Shown piece after piece: positions 40,981-49,317 of a DNA stretch of 64,000 nt (within the stretch, counting starts at the first letter, position 1; each line of letters opens with the position of its first letter). The stretch covers positions 62,001 through 126,000 of the forward strand of contig NZ_JALMDK010000018.1 of assembly GCF_023094165.1 (NCBI RefSeq), in the 5' to 3' direction. Under the pieces are notes generated by a model. It made no database searches. It was not told the origin of the DNA and saw nothing but the letters and a program-made list of their open reading frames with translations. Made by a program: the position numbers and the translations under genes. This stretch comes from Crossiella sp. S99.2 (lineage in GTDB: Bacteria; Actinomycetota; Actinomycetes; Mycobacteriales; Pseudonocardiaceae).

Positions 40981-43260
40981 TCAGCCGGCGATCAGCCCGA
41001 CGGTGATACCGCCGGTCGCCGCCCGGTCCCCGTCGATCACCACGGTGTAGTTGCCAGCACTCGGCAACGCCGGGATCGCGAGGTTCGTGGTGTCGGTCTT
41101 CAGCTTGCCGTCCAGGCCGGTCAACGGCTTGCCGTCCGGGCCGAGCACACTGACCCGGAAGTTCTTCGAGGGCTGGAAGTTGTTGCCCGCGAAGGTCAGC
41201 GCGAGCTTCTGCCCCGCCGTGCCCGCGAAGGACAGCGTGCCGTCCTGACCCACCCGCGGCAGCACCAGCGGCACCGCCGCGCCGCCTGCGGTGAGCGAGC
41301 CACCGTTGACCGCGGTGGACAGGGTCACCCGGACATCACCAGTGTTGGTGTTCTCATCGGTCGGGTCGAGCTGGATCTCGTAGGTCCCGGCCACCGGGAG
41401 CACGATGTCCTTGTCGTCGCGGCCGGCGTAGACCGAGCCGAAGCCGCCGCCGATCTCGGTTCCGTTGGGCTGGAACAACTTCACCCGGTACTGGCCGTTC
41501 AGCGTGGTGTCGGAGAAGCCCAGGCTGATCCGCTGGCCGGCGCTGCCCTGGAAAGTGGCGCGGGCGTTCTGGCCGGCCCGCTGCACCGGCAGCACCACCG
41601 TGTCGCTGAACTCGCCCTTGTTGAGGTCCGAGGACAGCACGAAGGTGCCGACGCCGGAGACCGCGCCCAGGTCCGCCAGGAACTCATAGGTTCCGGTGGC
41701 GGGGAAGGTGAAGTCCACATTGTTACGGGCGCCCATGTCCAGCAGCTTCTTGCCGGTCGGGTCGCGCAGCACCGCGATCAGGCCGGTGCCCCACGGGTGC
41801 AGCATGCCCAGGCCGGCCTTCTGCCCGGCGGTGGCGTTGATGGTGAAGCGCACGTTCTGACCAGGGCGGTCCACGCTGATCTCGGCGGGTTCGCCGTCGA
41901 GGGGCAGCACGCCACCGTTGACGTCCTCGGACACCCAGAGCGTGTAGGTGCCGGTGTTGGGCACCGGGTTGAACCACAGCGTGTAGTCGCCGTCGACCGG
42001 CAGCGCCTCGGGCATCTCCGCGTCCGCGCCGGGGGTCAGCTGCCAGCTCTTGCCGTTGGGGGCCACCACACTCAGCGACGGGATGGCCGCGCCCTGGGCG
42101 ACATCGGTGATGCCGAAGCCCAGCTTCTGCCCGGTCTTGCCGGCGAAAACCAGCTTCTGCGCCTGGCCGAGCCGGGCCACGGTGAGCTGCTTGGGCGCGC
42201 CGCCGACCTCGACCCGGCCGGCGTCCACGCTCTGCGAGAGCGTCAGCACCAGCGAGCCGGGCTGCGAACCGACGGTGAGGCTGTCACTGACCAGGAACAC
42301 CTGGTACCGGCCGGACACCTTGGCCTCGAAGGACAACGCGCTGGGCCGGGCGCTGAACGGCGTGGAGCTGAACAGCTGCCGGTCGTCCGGGCCGAAGATC
42401 GTCGCCATCACCTGGGCGCTGGCCGGGAAGTTCCAGTCGGTCGGGGTCAGGCTGTAGACCTGGCCAGCCTCGGCGTTGATGGTCAGCGCGACCTGGTACC
42501 AGGGGTCGTGGAAGGCGATGCTGGTGGCGGCCCCGGTGGGGCTGAGCACGCCGCCGTCCTTGATGTTCGGCTGGATCACGTTGATCTTGCCGACGCCGGT
42601 GTCCGTGGTCGGGTCGATCACCAGCGAGTAGGTGCCGGTCACCGGCAGCGGCGGCAGCAGGTACTGGCCGCCCTCCTTGGCGAAGTTCTTCTCCACCCGG
42701 AAGCCGTCGACGAGCAGCTGCTTGCCGTTGGGCAGGTACGGCTTGACGTCGAAACGCGAGTTCAGCGTGCTCTTGTCGAAGCCGAAGCTGACCCGCTGGC
42801 CCGCGGTGCCGCTGAACCGGATCAGGCCGATCTTCTTGCCCGCGTTGATGTCCACCAGCTGGCCCTTGGAGTCGGGCAGGATGCCGCTGGTGTAGGCGAT
42901 GTCGGCGAACTTGTACCGCTCGGGCGCGATGACGAAGTCCTCCGCGCTGCTGGCGGAGCCGTCCGGGGTGCTCACCTGGATCTTGCCCGCGCCGGTGCCC
43001 GCCGGGACGAGCGCGGTCAGGCTGGTGTCCGTGACGCCGGTGACGGTCGCGGTGACGCCGTTGATGCTCACCTTGGCCGCGGCCGCGTCGGTGCCGAAGC
43101 CGCTGCCGGAAACGGTGAAGCCGGCGCCCGCGTCACCGCCGATCGGGCTGAACCCGGTCACCGCGGGCGCGGCGGCGGCCAGCGCCACCCCTGGCGCCAG
43201 GCTTGCGATCACGGTGAAGGCGGCGGCCAGGGAAACAACCCCGGTCAGTCGCTTACGCAC
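40981..43260 (-). CDS. secreted IPT/TIG-domain protein with repeated beta domains
   Basis: About 759 residues. A signal peptide (GVVSLAAAFTVIASLAPGVALAAAA) is followed by one IPT/TIG domain (VTGFSPIGGDAGAGFTVSGSGFGTD...), then about five ~110-residue modules. Each module contains a variant of F-x-G-T-A-G-Q-R/K-x-S/L-x-F and T-G-T-Y-x-L, as in bacterial pre-peptidase-like beta-sandwich domains. No catalytic motif is visible; an adhesive or surface role is likely. GTG 43260 has AAGGGA upstream; an ATG at 43284 would overlap the preceding gene. It follows the small secreted gene by 16 bp as an operon. Confidence 0.85.
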   Translation of the reverse strand: MRKRLTGVVSLAAAFTVIASLAPGVALAAAAPAVTGFSPIGGDAGAGFTVSGSGFGTDAAAAKVSINGVTATVTGVTDTSLTALVPAGTGAGKIQVSTPDGSASSAEDFVIAPERYKFADIAYTSGILPDSKGQLVDINAGKKIGLIRFSGTAGQRVSFGFDKSTLNSRFDVKPYLPNGKQLLVDGFRVEKNFAKEGGQYLLPPLPVTGTYSLVIDPTTDTGVGKINVIQPNIKDGGVLSPTGAATSIAFHDPWYQVALTINAEAGQVYSLTPTDWNFPASAQVMATIFGPDDRQLFSSTPFSARPSALSFEAKVSGRYQVFLVSDSLTVGSQPGSLVLTLSQSVDAGRVEVGGAPKQLTVARLGQAQKLVFAGKTGQKLGFGITDVAQGAAIPSLSVVAPNGKSWQLTPGADAEMPEALPVDGDYTLWFNPVPNTGTYTLWVSEDVNGGVLPLDGEPAEISVDRPGQNVRFTINATAGQKAGLGMLHPWGTGLIAVLRDPTGKKLLDMGARNNVDFTFPATGTYEFLADLGAVSGVGTFVLSSDLNKGEFSDTVVLPVQRAGQNARATFQGSAGQRISLGFSDTTLNGQYRVKLFQPNGTEIGGGFGSVYAGRDDKDIVLPVAGTYEIQLDPTDENTNTGDVRVTLSTAVNGGSLTAGGAAVPLVLPRVGQDGTLSFAGTAGQKLALTFAGNNFQPSKNFRVSVLGPDGKPLTGLDGKLKTDTTNLAIPALPSAGNYTVVIDGDRAATGGITVGLIAG

Positions 43261-43276
43261 GGAATTCCCTTCGTTC

Positions 43277-43825
43277 TCACTCATAGGTGAAGACCTCGGT
43301 CTTCAGGTCGCAGGTGGCGATATAGCCGCCGAGTCCGGTGCAGCCCTCGGGCAGCCGGTACCACCAATACTTGGTGCCATCCGGGTCCATGATCAGCTCC
43401 ACTCGGGACTGGGAGCGGACATAGTGCTGACTACCCGGACGCGGGCCGTAGAAGGTGGCCTTGCTCTCCACCGGTCCGTTGAACACCGGACCGCCCTTGG
43501 GCGCGGCGTGTTCCAGCTGGCCCTTGCCGGAGTACATCTTGGCCTGGATTTCCGACAGCGGGTTGGGGCCGGGTCCGCAGTTGAAGTTGGCGTAGTAGTT
43601 GATCGCGGCCACCCCGCCGGCCGGGGTGGCGCCGTGGTTCCAGTGGCACTCGAACAGCGGCGGATCGTCCTTGGTTCCCGCAGTTCCAGGCTTGATCGCG
43701 ATGGCCACGAACTCGCCGGCGGCGATCTTGGCCGGAGCTGGTGCCGCCACGGCGGGGGCCGACACCACTCCGGCGGCGGTGATCGCCGCGGCCGCCAGGA
43801 AACCGGCCTTTATCCTGAATGACAT
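43277..43825 (-). CDS. small secreted protein, unknown
   Basis: A 182-residue exported protein with a signal peptide (IKAGFLAAAAITAAGVVSAPAVAAP). The mature part has four cysteines (FECHWNHG, NFNCGPG, EGCTGLGG, ATCDLK) likely to form two disulfides, plus several aromatic residues. I do not recognise the family. AGGAG precedes the ATG at 43825. It is the first gene of an operon with the IPT-domain protein, which suggests a joint extracellular function. Confidence 0.8.
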   Translation of the reverse strand: MSFRIKAGFLAAAAITAAGVVSAPAVAAPAPAKIAAGEFVAIAIKPGTAGTKDDPPLFECHWNHGATPAGGVAAINYYANFNCGPGPNPLSEIQAKMYSGKGQLEHAAPKGGPVFNGPVESKATFYGPRPGSQHYVRSQSRVELIMDPDGTKYWWYRLPEGCTGLGGYIATCDLKTEVFTYE

Positions 43826-43980
43826 GAGTTCTCCTGATGACGTGAACAGAACTCGATACACATAATCAGACGCAGCACAAATAGCCCTACAATAAATGCC
43901 TCCCCCAGGATGGGGCCGCGCACTCGCCACTGCCGCGAAGGGGCCCAGCCGGGAACGTTAGCAACTGACCGACCGACTGT

Positions 43981-43995
43981 AAACTGATTCAGTTT
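43981..43995. promoter_or_regulatory. 15-bp palindrome upstream of the secreted-protein operon
   Basis: AAACTGA-T-TCAGTTT, perfect 7-bp arms, followed by a T-run (TTTTTTCTTG). It lies 156 bp upstream of the secreted-protein start in an unusually AT-rich patch. It could be an operator, or a weak plus-strand terminator. Nothing else stands out in the 277-bp gap before trpF. Confidence 0.45.
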
Positions 43996-44102
43996 TTTCT
44001 TGCCGGGGATTCAACGGTGGCTTAAACCGGCACGAAAGGAGCATGGCGCGAAAAGGCGGGCGGCAACTGGGCCGCGGGCGCGGATGTGTACGGTGTGGCC
44101 GC

Positions 44103-44762
44103 ATGGGCACCCGAACAGCCGTGAAGATCTGCGGTCTGACCAGGCCGGACGATGTGGACGCCGCGGTCGAGGCCGGCGCCGACGCGATCGGCTTCGTGCT
44201 CTACCCGCCCAGCCCGCGCTACGTCACCCCGGAGCGGGCCGCCGAGCTGGCCGCGCGACTGCCCGCCTTCGTCACCCCGGTGCTGCTGTTCGTCAACGCC
44301 CCCGCGGCCGAGGTGCTCGCCACCGCCGCGGCCGTGCCCGGCGCACTGGTGCAGTTCCACGGCGACGAAACCCCCGCCGACTGCTGGGCGGCCACCGGCC
44401 AGGGCCGGCTCGCCTTCCTGCGCGCCGCCCGCATCCCCCTGGACCCCGGCACCCCACCGTTCGACCTGACCGGCTTCGCCCGGCGCTTCGACCGGGCCAG
44501 GGCGATCCTGCTGGACGCGCACGTGCCGGGTTACGGCGGCGGCGGCCGCACCTTCGACTGGTCGCTACTGCCCGCCGCGCCCGAGGAGCACCTGGTGCTC
44601 AGCGGCGGCCTCACCCCCGGCAACGTCGCCGAAGGGATTAGGACGTTGCGTCCGTTGTGCCGGACGCTGTCGGTGGACGTCAGCTCCGGGGTCGAGGCCG
44701 CCAAGGGCGTCAAGGACCACAACAAGATCCGCGAGTTCATCACCGCCGTCCGCAACGCCTGA
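44103..44762 (+). CDS. trpF: phosphoribosylanthranilate isomerase
   Basis: A 219-residue TrpF with the full set of family motifs: VKICGLTRPDDVDAAVEAGADAIGFVLYPPSPRYV (catalytic Cys in KICG), VQFHGDE, the catalytic Asp in ILLDAHVPG followed by GGGGRTFDW, LSGGLTPGNVAEGI and VDVSSGVEAAKGVKD. It catalyses the Amadori rearrangement in tryptophan biosynthesis. It stands alone: no trpCDEAB genes are nearby. In many actinobacteria PriA does this step, so an additional TrpF may be redundant or serve a secondary pathway. Confidence 0.92.
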   Translation: MGTRTAVKICGLTRPDDVDAAVEAGADAIGFVLYPPSPRYVTPERAAELAARLPAFVTPVLLFVNAPAAEVLATAAAVPGALVQFHGDETPADCWAATGQGRLAFLRAARIPLDPGTPPFDLTGFARRFDRARAILLDAHVPGYGGGGRTFDWSLLPAAPEEHLVLSGGLTPGNVAEGIRTLRPLCRTLSVDVSSGVEAAKGVKDHNKIREFITAVRNA

Positions 44763-44763
44763 C

Positions 44764-45000
44764 TCAGCCGGGCGGCTCCTCAACCAGCAGGGTGCGCAGC
44801 CGCTCCCGGAAGGCATCCCGGAGTCCGGCCGGGGCAAGCACCAGCCAGTTCCAGCAACACCTTCGAGGACACCGGATCCTCCTCGGCCCGCGGGATCTAC
44901 TCGACGGCCGCATCGAACTCGCCGAGTTCATGGTCTGTCCACAATGGACGGTCAGACAACACCGACACGAGCCGGAACAGCCGCGCCGACGCACCCACCA
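44764..45000 (-). pseudogene. possible gene remnants beside repeat copy F
   Basis: About 240 bp without an intact gene. On the minus strand LVLAPAGLRDAFRERLRTLL ends at a stop at 44764 and reads like the C-terminal helix of a lost protein. On the plus strand ILLGPRDLLDGRIELAEF also looks protein-like. Neither has a start or any further domain. Position next to a TTGGCC element parallels the remnants at 19.2-19.5 kb. Confidence 0.35.
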
Positions 45001-45011
45001 GCACACCCCAC

Positions 45012-45204
45012 CGGCGTGTTGGCCGTTGTCGTACGCCACGTTGGCCGTTGTCGTACGACTCTGCCGGCGGATCGGCGGCGCGATCCGCACTCCCGTACCA
45101 CTTGGGCCAACTGGTACGCCCACTTGGGCCAAACCGGCGTACCACTTGGGCCAACTCGGCGTCCACAACGGCCAACACACCGTACGACAACGGCCAACAC
45201 GGTG
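45012..45204. repeat. TTGGCC-type intergenic element, copy F
   Basis: The longest unbroken copy. It has two outer units joined to GTCGTACG boxes, a GCGGATCG/CGATCCGC inverted insert, and CACTTGGGCCAACTGGTACGCC units in alternating orientation. It closes with two inverted outer units (CACAACGGCCAACAC, GACAACGGCCAACAC). It ends 11 bp before the convergent SnoaL stop. Confidence 0.9.
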
Positions 45205-45215
45205 CAGATGAGTGC

Positions 45216-45590
45216 TCAGCCGAAGAAGCCGACGATGCGGGTGATTCGGTTGTCGGGGGCGAATTCGACGAAGTCGACTCCGGGTAGTTCTCGGCCGTAG
45301 TCCACGCCCGCGGCGACGATGGGTTCGGGCGAGGTCATCAGCCAGCTGAACCTGCCGACGTTGTGGTGGGTGTCCAGGGCGCTGGTGGGGCGGAGGGTGA
45401 AGCCGGGGTACTGCGCCCGCATGCCGAGGATGAGCTGGACCATGCCCTCGACGCCCACCACGGTGTCGGTCACCGTGTCGGTGTAGGTGCCCGCCGGCGC
45501 CCAGCACCGGGCGAAGGCCGCCGCGATGGTCTCGGCGTCATTTCCACTCCACGCCGCCGCGTACTCGGCGATCGCCTGCTGTCGCTCCAT
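45216..45590 (-). CDS. SnoaL/NTF2-like protein
   Basis: A 124-residue single-domain NTF2-fold protein (AEYAAAWSGNDAETIAAAFARCWAPAGTYTDTVTDTVVGVEG, ending VDFVEFAPDNRITRIVGFF). Function unknown; relatives are isomerases, cyclases or ligand-binding proteins. ATG 45590 has AGGAG 5 bp upstream. It is divergent from a PadR regulator with clear shared operator symmetry in the 79-bp gap, so it is the likely regulated gene. Confidence 0.87.
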   Translation of the reverse strand: MERQQAIAEYAAAWSGNDAETIAAAFARCWAPAGTYTDTVTDTVVGVEGMVQLILGMRAQYPGFTLRPTSALDTHHNVGRFSWLMTSPEPIVAAGVDYGRELPGVDFVEFAPDNRITRIVGFFG

Positions 45591-45602
45591 GTCCACTCCT
45601 GA

Positions 45603-45668
45603 CTAGTCCAGACTTGAATATGGCCAGACCGTAGGCCGCCGGCGGGCAGCTAGTCAAGACTGGACTAG
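45603..45668. promoter_or_regulatory. paired operators between SnoaL and PadR genes
   Basis: CTAGTCCAGACTTGA (45603-45617) and TCAAGACTGGACTAG (45654-45668) are inverted copies with one mismatch in 15 bp. Each contains a smaller palindrome AGTC-NN-GACT (45605-45614; 45652-45661). One copy lies near each gene start, which fits control of both genes by the PadR protein. Confidence 0.75.
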
Positions 45669-45669
45669 A

Positions 45670-46191
45670 GTGTCGCCTGTGTCAGTCGGTGGTTATCTCG
45701 TACTGGGCCTGCTGCTGGACGGTCCCGCCTCGGGCTACGAACTCGGCGCGCGGGCGTCCAGGGCGGTGGCCTACTTCTGGCCGATCACCCGGTCGCACAT
45801 CTACGCCGAGCTGCCCAAGCTGGTGGATCGCGGACATGCCACGGTGCGCCACGTCGTCCAGGACGCGGTGCCGGACAAGCGGGTCTACACCGCGACCGAC
45901 GCGGGTCTGCACGCCTTCCGCGGCTGGCTGGACGGCTTCAACACGGTCTCCGAACGAGCCAGGCAACCGTTGCAGATCCAGCTGCATTTCGCCCAGCACA
46001 CCAGCGCCGAACACCTGCTCGGCCAGCTCGATCAATGGGAGGAGGAGCTGCGCCACACCCTGGTGCTGTGCCAGGAACTCCTCGCCGAGTACGCCGACCA
46101 CACCGGGCGCGGCCTGACCGCGCGGTTCGCGATCAACCGCGCCGAGGCGGACCTCGCCTGGATCGGCGAGGCCCGCGCAACGCTGTCCTGA
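45670..46191 (+). CDS. PadR-family regulator
   Basis: About 170-173 residues. The N-terminal PadR winged helix (LVLGLLLDGPASGYELGARASRAVAYFWPITRSHIYAELPKLVDRGHATVRHV) is followed by a C-terminal dimerisation domain (QLHFAQHTSAEHLLGQLDQWEEEL). GTG 45670 and GTG 45679 are both possible starts. It is divergent from the SnoaL-like gene with inverted operator copies in between. Repeat element G follows the stop. Confidence 0.91.
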   Translation: MSPVSVGGYLVLGLLLDGPASGYELGARASRAVAYFWPITRSHIYAELPKLVDRGHATVRHVVQDAVPDKRVYTATDAGLHAFRGWLDGFNTVSERARQPLQIQLHFAQHTSAEHLLGQLDQWEEELRHTLVLCQELLAEYADHTGRGLTARFAINRAEADLAWIGEARATLS

Positions 46192-46224
46192 CCCCCCTCA
46201 TCCGCCTGCCGATCCCGCCGCACC

Positions 46225-46289
46225 GCCGAGTTGGGCCAACTCGTACGCCCAGTTTGGCCAACTACGCGTACGAGTTGGGCCAACTCGGC
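46225..46289. repeat. TTGGCC-type intergenic element, copy G
   Basis: The cleanest minimal copy: 24-bp arms at 46225-46248 and 46266-46289 (GCCGAGTTGGGCCAACTCG then TACGC) with one mismatch, around a 17-bp centre containing AGTTTGGCCAACT. It lies 33 bp after the PadR stop, between convergent genes. It lacks the outer GTGTTGGCCGTT units, so it shows the core module alone. Confidence 0.9.
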
Positions 46290-46367
46290 AACCGGTTCGT
46301 GGGTAAGGAAAACCGGCGGTTCGGTGACCTGGTCACCGAACCGCCGGACCCTTACCCCACCGCGGGA

Positions 46368-47948
46368 CTAGCCGGCCGGGACCGGCAGCGGCATGCCGGG
46401 CACGCTCTGGTCGGCCGGGACGACCCCGTCCACCAGGTAGGCGTTCACGATCTTGTCCACGCCGGCGTTGCCGCCGCTGTAGATGCCGTGGTCACCCTCG
46501 CCGGTGACGGTCAGCAGCCGCGAGTTCTGGAACGCCGCGCGGGCCCGGCGCGCACCCTCGATCGCGGTGGCGCCGTCGTTGTCGGCCTGCACGATCAGCA
46601 CCGGCGGCACGCCCTTGCCGTCCAGCTTGGGCAGCGGCCGCGGCCGGTCCGGCCAGAACGCGCAGGTCTGGAAGCCCATCCAGCCCGCGCCGTAGAGCGA
46701 CAGGCCGCGGTCGACCTGCTGCTGCGAGCGGCGGATCAGCGATTCCCGGTCGCCGGTCCACGGACCGTCGTTGCACAGCGTGTGCCACAGCGTGGCCAGC
46801 ATCGCGTCCGGGGCATCGGCCTTCACCTTGTCCACGGCGTCCTTGACCGACACCTCCGCCTTGGCCTTGGCCTGCGCGGGCGCGTCCTGCTCGGTCAGCG
46901 TCCTGAGCTGGACCAGCCGCTCGGCCAGGGTAGGGAACTGCGCCTTCGCCTTGAGCGAGCCCAGGATGAGGCTGTCCACCAGGCTCGGGTAGATCGTGAC
47001 CCCGCCGATCTGCACCGGCTTGCGGGCCAGCGCGGCCCGCACCTGCTCGAAGGTCTGCCGGGCGGCTTCGCCGGTGGCGCCGAAGTGATATTTGGCGTCA
47101 TAGCGGGCGATCCAGGGCAGGAAGTCCTGCCGCCAGCGCCGCTCGAAGGCCAGCGGCTGCCAGTCGAAGGACTGCTGCCAGCTGGCGGTGAACTCGGTCG
47201 CGGAGTCCAGCACGAACCGCCCGACCCGGTTCGGGAAGCGCTGCGCGTAGTGCGCGCCCAGCCAGGTGCCCGCCGAGTACCCGATCCAGTTGAACTTGTG
47301 CCTGCGCAGCAACACTCGCAGCAGGTCCAGGTCCTTGGTCATCTGGAAGGTGTTGATCAGCGGCCCCAGCTCGCCGGATGCCTGGCGACAGGTCTTCGCG
47401 CCCTGCTGCACCGCGTCCACGATCAGGTTGAGGTTGCGCGGATCCCGGTTGCGCGCGTCCAGTTCGGGCGCCGGGCCGGACTGTCCGCCGCAGGTGATGT
47501 TGGTGCTCTTGCCGGTGCCCCTGGAGTCGATGCCGATGACCTCCTGGTGCGTGCGCAGCTTGTCCTGGCCGCGGAAATGCAGCGGCAGCGACCGGCCGGG
47601 CCCGCCGGGTCCACCCGGGTTGGTCAGCACCGAGGCGGTGGTGACGCCGGTGGCGCGCAGCCTGCTGACCGCGATGGTCAGATCCTTGCGCTCGGTCGGG
47701 CGCTCCCAGTCCCGCGGCGTGGCGAACGTGGCGCACTCCAGCAGTCCGACCTCACCCGGCGGCGTGCCGGGCAGTTCCTCGGTCGTGCAAGGGTGCCAGC
47801 CCAGTGCCTGCCCGGCGTAGCGGGCCGGGATGTGCGTGGAGTTCAGCGCTTCCGCCGCCGGCTCGGCCAGCGCCGGGGTCAGCCCGGCGAACAAACCGCC
47901 CACGACCACCGGGATCACCCCGGCGACACGCAGCCTTCTACCACTCAT
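46368..47948 (-). CDS. secreted tripeptidyl-aminopeptidase-like alpha/beta hydrolase
   Basis: A 526-residue exported hydrolase of the Streptomyces tripeptidyl aminopeptidase (SlpD/E, Tap) group. A signal peptide (IPVVVGGLFAGLTPALA) is followed by ECATFATPRDWERP, the oxyanion region LTNPGGPGGPG, the nucleophile elbow WIGYSAGTWLG (Ser), and a C-terminal TAP-like domain with the catalytic His in GEGDHGIYSGG. Such enzymes trim N-terminal peptides from secreted proteins. It lies 46 bp downstream of the MerR gene on the same strand. Confidence 0.9.
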   Translation of the reverse strand: MSGRRLRVAGVIPVVVGGLFAGLTPALAEPAAEALNSTHIPARYAGQALGWHPCTTEELPGTPPGEVGLLECATFATPRDWERPTERKDLTIAVSRLRATGVTTASVLTNPGGPGGPGRSLPLHFRGQDKLRTHQEVIGIDSRGTGKSTNITCGGQSGPAPELDARNRDPRNLNLIVDAVQQGAKTCRQASGELGPLINTFQMTKDLDLLRVLLRRHKFNWIGYSAGTWLGAHYAQRFPNRVGRFVLDSATEFTASWQQSFDWQPLAFERRWRQDFLPWIARYDAKYHFGATGEAARQTFEQVRAALARKPVQIGGVTIYPSLVDSLILGSLKAKAQFPTLAERLVQLRTLTEQDAPAQAKAKAEVSVKDAVDKVKADAPDAMLATLWHTLCNDGPWTGDRESLIRRSQQQVDRGLSLYGAGWMGFQTCAFWPDRPRPLPKLDGKGVPPVLIVQADNDGATAIEGARRARAAFQNSRLLTVTGEGDHGIYSGGNAGVDKIVNAYLVDGVVPADQSVPGMPLPVPAG

Positions 47949-47994
47949 GTGTTCCCCCTCATTCCGATTCGTTGTGTGACGCCCGGAAACGGCG

Positions 47995-48705
47995 TCAGCG
48001 GGTCATCCGGACCAGCACGTCGACCTGGGCCGGGTTGTAGAGGTCGGTGATGGCCTGGCTCATCGCCTGCAGCCCGGTGGCCGCACCCAGCGGCGCCCCG
48101 GCGAACAGGTTCCGCAGCTCCGGCGTGTCCTCGATCATCTGCCTGCTGACCGGCGCCAGCCGCTCGGCCAGGTCCTGCCGGGTCCGCTCATCGGCGTCGG
48201 CAGGCAAGTTGTCGAACTCCCTGAGCACCGGATTCGAGCTGGTCCTGCGCACCGTCTCCGCGTAGGCATGCAGCGTGGCCGGCGCGAGGATCCGGGTCAG
48301 CACAACCACAAAGTCCCGGTCCGCCGCACTGATCTCGGTGCCCGCCACCGCCTGGGCCAGTTCGGGTCCCAGATCGGTCGGCGCGGACCGGCGCAGGATC
48401 AGGGCCAGTTCGGCCCGTACCCGTTGCAGCCGCTCGATGGTCTCGGCCAGCTCGGTGTCCAGTGACCGCAATGCCTCTTCCGGGTGCTCATCCGCCGCGC
48501 CCAGTTCGGCGATCTGGCTGAGCGACAACCCGAGCCCGGTCAACCGCTTGATGCGCAACACCCGGATCAGGTGAGCCACGCTGTACCGCTTGTAGCCGTT
48601 GGCCCGCCGTTCCGGCTCGGCGAGCAGCCCGACGTCGTGGTAGTGCCGCACCGCGCGCACGGTCGTGCCCGCCAGTTCGGCCAGCTGCCTGGTGCTCCAC
48701 CCCAC
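47995..48705 (-). CDS. MerR-family regulator
   Basis: A 236-residue regulator with an N-terminal MerR winged helix (WSTRQLAELAGTTVRAVRHYHDVGLLAEPERRANGYKRY), a coiled-coil dimer helix and a ~120-residue helical C-terminal domain without conserved metal-binding cysteines, so ligand rather than metal sensing is likely. GTG 48705 has GGGAG 8 bp upstream. It precedes the secreted hydrolase gene in the same direction and may control it. Confidence 0.9.
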   Translation of the reverse strand: MGWSTRQLAELAGTTVRAVRHYHDVGLLAEPERRANGYKRYSVAHLIRVLRIKRLTGLGLSLSQIAELGAADEHPEEALRSLDTELAETIERLQRVRAELALILRRSAPTDLGPELAQAVAGTEISAADRDFVVVLTRILAPATLHAYAETVRRTSSNPVLREFDNLPADADERTRQDLAERLAPVSRQMIEDTPELRNLFAGAPLGAATGLQAMSQAITDLYNPAQVDVLVRMTR

Positions 48706-48920
48706 GACGGTCACTCCCCGAGCCCTGCTTCCCCGGCACGATCGCGCCGACAGGGAACAGTCCAAACTATGCCGCTACGGCACGGTCAAGTCCCGGACCC
48801 GGTCGGCCGCTGTCCGGATCCGGACAGCGATTTCTCCACTGTGGACAGACCGGGTATCGGCCGGGTGGTTCCGCCCGGTTCACCGGGTGCCCGCCCGCGC
48901 CGGGTCCGACACTGGACCGC

Positions 48921-49229
48921 ATGACGCGACGCGTACCCACCCGGCTACTCGCCACCCTCGCCGCCACCACCCTCTCCGTCGCCACCCTGGTGGCCCTGGC
49001 CCCCGCCGCCAGCGCGGCGCCGGACTGCGCGAAGGTCGAGCACTCGGCCAAGGGGATCTGGCAGCGGGTGACCGTGACCAACAACTGCCGCAACAACATC
49101 AGCTACGTGGTCCGCCGCGCGCACGGCCCGGACAGCAAGTGCACCATCGTGCCCCCGCGCCATCAGCACTACTTCGAGTGGGCCCGCTACGGCGCCCGCT
49201 GGCAGGGCATGCGCTGGGACTGCGCCTGA
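48921..49229 (+). CDS. small secreted four-cysteine protein, tendamistat-like Cys spacing
   Basis: A 102-residue exported protein with a clear signal peptide (LATLAATTLSVATLVALAPAASA). The ~68-residue mature form has four cysteines (DCAKV, NNCRN, KCTIV, WDCA) spaced about 20, 18 and 27 residues apart. The tendamistat alpha-amylase inhibitors have 16, 18 and 28, and similar beta strands (RVTVTNNC). Their inhibitory Trp-Arg-Tyr motif is not present, so the relation may be only of fold. Monocistronic. Confidence 0.8.
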   Translation: MTRRVPTRLLATLAATTLSVATLVALAPAASAAPDCAKVEHSAKGIWQRVTVTNNCRNNISYVVRRAHGPDSKCTIVPPRHQHYFEWARYGARWQGMRWDCA

Positions 49230-49292
49230 TCATCGCTGGTGAGCTGGTTCACACCGGGGTGTGGTCACGTTCCGGGCAGCCGGCTCGTCCAG

Positions 49293-49317
49293 GGGGAAAG
49301 CGAAAGGAGCTTTCCCC
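49293..49317 (+). promoter_or_regulatory. hairpin enclosing the ribosome-binding site of the flavodoxin gene
   Basis: GGGGAAAGC (49293-49301) and GCTTTCCCC (49309-49317) form a perfect 9-bp stem whose 7-nt loop (GAAAGGA) contains the Shine-Dalgarno core. The ATG follows immediately. Translation could depend on opening this stem. Confidence 0.6.

Noticed and set aside
40903..43290. Long plus-strand open frame opposite the IPT-domain gene
   Set aside because: Antisense shadow; the minus strand has a signal peptide, IPT domain, ribosome site and terminator.
44103..44762. Part of a tryptophan-derived biosynthetic cluster
   Set aside because: No other trp, NRPS, PKS or tailoring gene is adjacent; trpF stands alone.
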